This document shows positions 60,903 through 64,000 of a stretch of DNA of 64,000 nucleotides, in pieces. The DNA is from Coriobacteriaceae bacterium. GTDB lineage: Bacteria > Actinomycetota > Coriobacteriia > Coriobacteriales > QAMH01. The stretch is from NCBI GenBank assembly GCA_025992705.1, contig DAJPGJ010000001.1:2111357-2175356 (forward strand). Direction: 5' to 3'. Below the pieces are notes generated by a model. The model was not told the DNA's origin and searched no databases. It was given only the letters and a program-made list of their open reading frames with translations. Position 1 is the stretch's first letter; each line of letters opens with the position of its first letter. The position numbers and the translations under genes were made by a program.

Positions 60903-61480
60903 TGGGAATGCCTGAAGCACAGCGCATCGACGGAGACATCACCCGCGAGCTTGCACAAACGTTGCATGCAGGGGACCAAGTGCTCTACAGCGGCATCATC
61001 TACACCGCGCGCGATGCGGCGCACAAACGCCTCGTCGAGGCGCTCGATGCTGGCGAGGAGCCGCCCATCAGCATTGACGGTGCCATCATCTATTACGCCG
61101 GTCCTGCACCCGCCAAGCCTGGCTACCCCATAGGCCCTGTTGGCCCGACTTCAAGCTACCGCATGGATCCGTATGCCCCACGCCTGCTTGACCTTGGCCA
61201 GCGCGCGATGATTGGCAAAGGTGCCCGTAGCCAGGAAGTCATCGATGCGGTCATCCGCAACGAAGCAGTCTACTTTGCCGCAATCGGTGGTGCAGCGGCG
61301 CTCATCGCCAAGAGCGTCAAGCGTGCCGATGTGATGGCATACGATGATTTGGGGACGGAGGCAATCAGGCGCCTCGAGGTCGTGGATATGCCGTTGACCG
61401 TCGCCATCGATTGCCATGGCGGCAACATTTACGAGACAGGTCCAGCAGAGTACCTGGCAAATTACCGTCATCTCGACTGA
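60902..61480 (+). CDS. Fumarate hydratase, class I beta subunit
   Basis: 192 aa. LHAGDQVLYSGIIYTARDAAHKRL, DGAIIYYAGPAPAKPGYPIGPVGPTSSYRMD, MIGKGARSQEVIDA and DLGTEAIRRLEVVDMPLTVAID are the beta-type swivel domain. Translationally coupled to the alpha subunit by the TAATG overlap. Whether the pair is fumarase or L-tartrate dehydratase cannot be told from sequence alone; fumarase is the likelier in an anaerobe. Confidence 0.93.
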   Translation: MGMPEAQRIDGDITRELAQTLHAGDQVLYSGIIYTARDAAHKRLVEALDAGEEPPISIDGAIIYYAGPAPAKPGYPIGPVGPTSSYRMDPYAPRLLDLGQRAMIGKGARSQEVIDAVIRNEAVYFAAIGGAAALIAKSVKRADVMAYDDLGTEAIRRLEVVDMPLTVAIDCHGGNIYETGPAEYLANYRHLD

Positions 61481-61667
61481 GGTGACCGCCAGGACGTCCC
61501 CGTACTGTCATTTCGACCGGAGCGACCGTAGGACATCCCCGTACTGTCATTTCGACCGGAGGCGCGTAGCGCCGTAGCGGAGAAATCTCGGGACGAGAGA
61601 TTTCTCGACTCCGCTTCGCTTCGCTCGAAATGACAGAGGGGCTCGTTGTGCTCGAAATGACAGAGGT
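61467..61667. repeat. Dispersed repeat cluster, copy 5
   Basis: GTCATCTCGACTGAGG, two copies of CCCCGTACTGTCATTTCGAC, then the inverted pair GCGGAGAAATCTCGGG / GAGATTTCTCGACTCCGC and two copies of GCTCGAAATGACAGAGG. Lies between the convergent fumarase and aldolase genes and begins inside the last codons of the beta subunit. Confidence 0.8.
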
Positions 61668-61686
61668 GTGGCCGTCAGGCCGCGGC

Positions 61687-62538
61687 CTACTCCAGGAAGC
61701 ACTCATTGGGATGCAGCCCATAGCGTGCGCAAACAGCGCGTAGCTGCTCGTCGCTCACCAGGTGTGGCGGCTCTGCTCCTCCGTTTGCGGCACGAGCCTC
61801 CAGATAGATGGCTGCCGACTTCTCGACTGTCTCAATCGCGCCGAACGCCTTCTCGAAACTAGCCGCTCGCGACATGATGCCATGCTGCGTCCAAATGCAA
61901 ACGGTGTAGTGCGCCATGAGCTCGCAGGTTGCCGTGGCAAGCTCGGGGCTACCCGGCACCATCCACGGCAACACGCCAACGCCTTGGGGAAACACGATGA
62001 TGCCCTCGGTCATGATGCGCCACAGCGTACGCGTCCACATACGCGCCTGCGGCTCGAGCAACGTCGAGAGCGCGATGACATGCGGGCAGTGCGCATGATA
62101 GACCACGCGATCGGCACCGTCACCAGCACGCAGGGCAACATCAAAAGCGGCTAGATGCGTCTCGAGCTCGCTCGAAGGACGGACGCCATCTTCGAAGCCC
62201 CAGCGAATGCGCCAGGCGCTGCCATCAGCATCGAGCTCGATGACGCCACATCCACGTGAGCCATCGTTTGCAAGGCTGCTCAAGTATGCACCCGAGGCGG
62301 TCATGAGGAAGTGCATGCCGGCAAGCTCGGGGACAGGCTGCTTAAGTGCATGCCACGCATTCTCACGCTTGAATAGGGACGCAAACATGCGCAGGTCTTC
62401 CTCGGTCAACCGGTAGCTCAGATTGCCCCCATTGGCTTCATGCCAACCTCGTGCGGATGCCTCAGTGCATAGACGGACGAAGCCCCATAGGCACGGAGGC
62501 CACGCGGCATACATGGGTTCATCGTATTGGGCGGTCAT
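61687..62538 (-). CDS. rhaD: Class II aldolase, rhamnulose-1-phosphate aldolase type
   Basis: Splits rhamnulose 1-phosphate into dihydroxyacetone phosphate and lactaldehyde. 283 aa. GWHEANGGNLSYRL, WGFEDGVRPSSELETHLA (catalytic Glu region), YHAHCPHVIAL (zinc His pair) and IVFPQGVGVLPWMVPGS align with known RhaD from memory, and TQHGIM holds the third zinc His. No other rhamnose genes are in view; a MarR regulator precedes it by 24 nt. Confidence 0.88.
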   Translation of the reverse strand: MTAQYDEPMYAAWPPCLWGFVRLCTEASARGWHEANGGNLSYRLTEEDLRMFASLFKRENAWHALKQPVPELAGMHFLMTASGAYLSSLANDGSRGCGVIELDADGSAWRIRWGFEDGVRPSSELETHLAAFDVALRAGDGADRVVYHAHCPHVIALSTLLEPQARMWTRTLWRIMTEGIIVFPQGVGVLPWMVPGSPELATATCELMAHYTVCIWTQHGIMSRAASFEKAFGAIETVEKSAAIYLEARAANGGAEPPHLVSDEQLRAVCARYGLHPNECFLE

Positions 62539-62562
62539 TGATGCGATGCGCGAAGCAGGCCG

Positions 62563-63207
62563 CTAGCCGATGCGCGGCGGCGTGCTGGCAGGCGGAATCG
62601 GCGGTACGAGCGGAGAGCCCATTGGAGGTGCTGCGGGTGCAGGGCGTGGTGCGGTAGAAGACTGCGTCTGCGTGGCAGGCTGGGAAGCCTGTGTTGTCTG
62701 CTCGGCATGAGCTTGCTTGGCGCTCTCAAAGAACTCGTTGCGTTGCTCGCGAGCCTCCTTGACAGCGTCGCCTTCCTCTCCAAGCTCGCTTTGCAACGAG
62801 GAAATCATCTGCTCGAAATACATGCAGAGCTGGTTTTGCGCGCCCTGGTTGAGCTTGCCAAAGATAATCTCGGGCATCTTTTGATCCGGAAGCTCGACAG
62901 CCTTGCCCTTGTCCGTAAGCCAGACAAGCATGACGCGCCTATCGTCTGGTGAAGCGGAACGCTCGACATAGCCATCCTTCTCCATCTTACCCAGAACCTC
63001 GTTGAGGGAGGAAACGCGAATGCCCATGACGGTCGCCATTTCCTTTGTGCTTACGCCATCCTTCTGCTTAAGAAGCGCGAGAACACGACCACGACCACGT
63101 GTCGTATCGCCAAGAGGGCCCAACTTGCTGGTGTTTTTATTGCGAACAGCTTCCACCATCTGACGAATTAACATGTACTTGTCAAAAAGCTCGCCCTCAC
63201 GACCCAT
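62563..63207 (-). CDS. MarR-family transcriptional regulator with Pro/Ala-rich tail
   Basis: 214 aa, GGAGG upstream. The winged helix is in GRGRVLALLKQKDGVSTKEMATVMGIRVSSLNEVLGKMEKDGYVER and the wing in SPDDRRVMLVWLTDKG. The last 50 residues are low-complexity Gln/Pro/Ala/Thr ending PASTPPRIG, unusual for MarR. Expressed from a near-consensus promoter and upstream of rhaD, whose control is possible but unproven. Confidence 0.9.
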   Translation of the reverse strand: MGREGELFDKYMLIRQMVEAVRNKNTSKLGPLGDTTRGRGRVLALLKQKDGVSTKEMATVMGIRVSSLNEVLGKMEKDGYVERSASPDDRRVMLVWLTDKGKAVELPDQKMPEIIFGKLNQGAQNQLCMYFEQMISSLQSELGEEGDAVKEAREQRNEFFESAKQAHAEQTTQASQPATQTQSSTAPRPAPAAPPMGSPLVPPIPPASTPPRIG

Positions 63208-63251
63208 GGCTTCCTCCGTTTATATATGGTACCTGTAAATAACTACTATAA

Positions 63252-63279
63252 ATTATACGGTGGCTGTACGAAATGTCAA
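63252..63279 (-). promoter_or_regulatory. Consensus promoter of the MarR gene
   Basis: On the minus strand TTGACA (63274-63279), a 16-nt spacer and TATAAT (63252-63257), both perfect hexamers. The AT-rich stretch with GGTACC and TATAAATTATA between it and the ATG could hold an autoregulatory operator. Confidence 0.8.
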
Positions 63280-63313
63280 GGAGCGAAGCGGTATCTTTCC
63301 CGCTTAGATGCTA

Positions 63314-63319
63314 TATAAT
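63314..63319 (+). promoter_or_regulatory. TATAAT -10 box upstream of the NifU-like gene
   Basis: Perfect -10 hexamer 49 nt before the GTG at 63368; no convincing -35 box. Confidence 0.5.
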
Positions 63320-63367
63320 CACCAATTGCACAACCCATAGCACAATTCGCATGGAAGGGAGTTCAAG

Positions 63368-64000
63368 GTGTACTACTCAAAAGAGATCGAGCTCATGTGC
63401 CCGGTCGCGAAGGGAGCCTATCACGGTCCCGCCCCCATCCCCGAAGAGGGCAAATGGGTTCAAGCGAAGGAGATTTCCGACATCAGCGGCTTCACGCACG
63501 GCGTCGGCTGGTGCGCTCCGCAACAAGGTGCCTGTAAGCTCACCCTCAACGTCAAAGACGGCATCATCGAAGAGGCTCTGGTCGAGACCATCGGCTGCTC
63601 GGGCATGACGCATTCCGCTGCCATGGCAAGCGAAATCCTCCCCGGCAAAACGCTGCTTGAAGCCCTCAACACTGACCTCGTCTGTGACGCCATCAATACC
63701 GCCATGCGCGAGCTCTTCCTGCAGATCGTCTACGGACGCACGCAGACCGCCTTCTCCGATGGTGGCCTTCCCATCGGCGCCGGTCTTGACGACCTCGGCA
63801 AGGGCTATCGCTCGATGGTCGGCACCATGTACGGCACCAAGCTCAAGGGTTCTCGTTATCTCGAGCTCACGGAGGGCTATGTCACGCATATCGCACTCGA
63901 CGAGAATGACGAGATCATCGGCTATGAGTACGTCAACTTCGGCAAGATGATGGATGCCGTCAAAAACGGTGTCGACGCCAACCAGGCGATCAAGGACGCA
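63368..64000 (+). CDS. Iron-sulfur cluster assembly scaffold-like protein (3' end outside window)
   Basis: Starts at the GTG at 63368 after GGAAGGGAG and stays open for 211 codons to the window edge. The segments HGVGWCAPQQGACKLTLNV, VETIGCSGMTHSAAMASEILPGKTLLEALNTDLVCDAINTAM and FLQIVYGRTQTAFSDGG resemble the NifU/IscU N-terminal fold with cysteines at Cys56, Cys63 and the GCSGMT loop. From memory, anaerobe genomes often place this protein next to a GGGtGRT family gene, which would lie beyond the window. Exact role unknown. Confidence 0.82.
   Translation, partial: MYYSKEIELMCPVAKGAYHGPAPIPEEGKWVQAKEISDISGFTHGVGWCAPQQGACKLTLNVKDGIIEEALVETIGCSGMTHSAAMASEILPGKTLLEALNTDLVCDAINTAMRELFLQIVYGRTQTAFSDGGLPIGAGLDDLGKGYRSMVGTMYGTKLKGSRYLELTEGYVTHIALDENDEIIGYEYVNFGKMMDAVKNGVDANQAIKDA

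Overview
The window reads as a GC-rich, Gram-positive anaerobe, most likely a host-associated member of the Coriobacteriia (Actinomycetota). This is an inference from several features together: WhiA, Veg and MurT/GatD genes; leaderless promoters of the actinobacterial type; a membrane-bound uptake [NiFe]-hydrogenase; a two-subunit iron-sulfur fumarase; IS1249-group insertion sequences; and large secreted BspA-like leucine-rich proteins ending in DUF5648-type repeats. No rRNA is present, so the genus cannot be fixed.

Layout. 1-5.3 kb, plus strand: hydrogenase small, large and cytochrome b subunits, a shikimate-kinase-like P-loop kinase and the hydrogenase maturation protease. 5.3-27.8 kb, almost all minus strand, housekeeping: S9/L13, a DUF4013 membrane protein, GatD/MurT, RsfS, YqeK, NadD, ProA, the WhiA-YvcK-RapZ trio, UvrC, a TagO/WecA-type transferase, prephenate dehydratase, an unusual MutY-like glycosylase, a HAD phosphatase, a heterodimeric ABC exporter, GalE and an MFS exporter. 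27.9-33.1 kb: two secreted BspA/DUF5648 proteins, one with 27 LRRs and one with 4. 33-39.3 kb, mixed accessory: an XRE regulator/DUF4097 pair, carbamate kinase, a zincin, Upp, an orphan CdiA-CT-like nuclease with its own leaderless promoter, and two unknown genes. 39.4-42.4 kb: a degenerate 72-bp tandem repeat split by an IS1249-type element that itself carries a second one. 42.4-48.9 kb: tRNA-Asp, a degenerate M23 protein, Pth, Prs, GlmU, tRNA-Gln, IspE and Veg. 49-64 kb: Pgi, prepilin peptidase, an FAD protein, a DUF5648-serine hydrolase, LysC, 5-FTHF cyclo-ligase, a PaaK-like ligase, a ferritin-like/VIT1 transporter, tRNA-Phe, a HEAT protein, tRNA-Val, fumarase alpha/beta, RhaD, a MarR regulator and the 5' part of a NifU-like gene that runs off the window.

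The hydrogenase block makes a Tat-exported, quinone-linked H2-oxidising enzyme and its protease. GlmU, TagO, MurT/GatD, IspE, YvcK and RapZ form a cell-envelope and precursor set. The three DUF5648 proteins are a shared surface-module family joined to adhesin-like or hydrolase-like partners.

The most unusual signals are not ordinary genes. They are: AGACA-type palindromes at gene 3' ends, one of which supplies the nadD stop codon; a nested inverted repeat after the hydrogenase genes; the IS-in-IS nest whose two elements both duplicate the transposase-proximal end; and the 72-bp tandem repeats the nest interrupts. Many start codons were moved downstream of the longest reading frame on the basis of ribosome-binding sites or -10 boxes.
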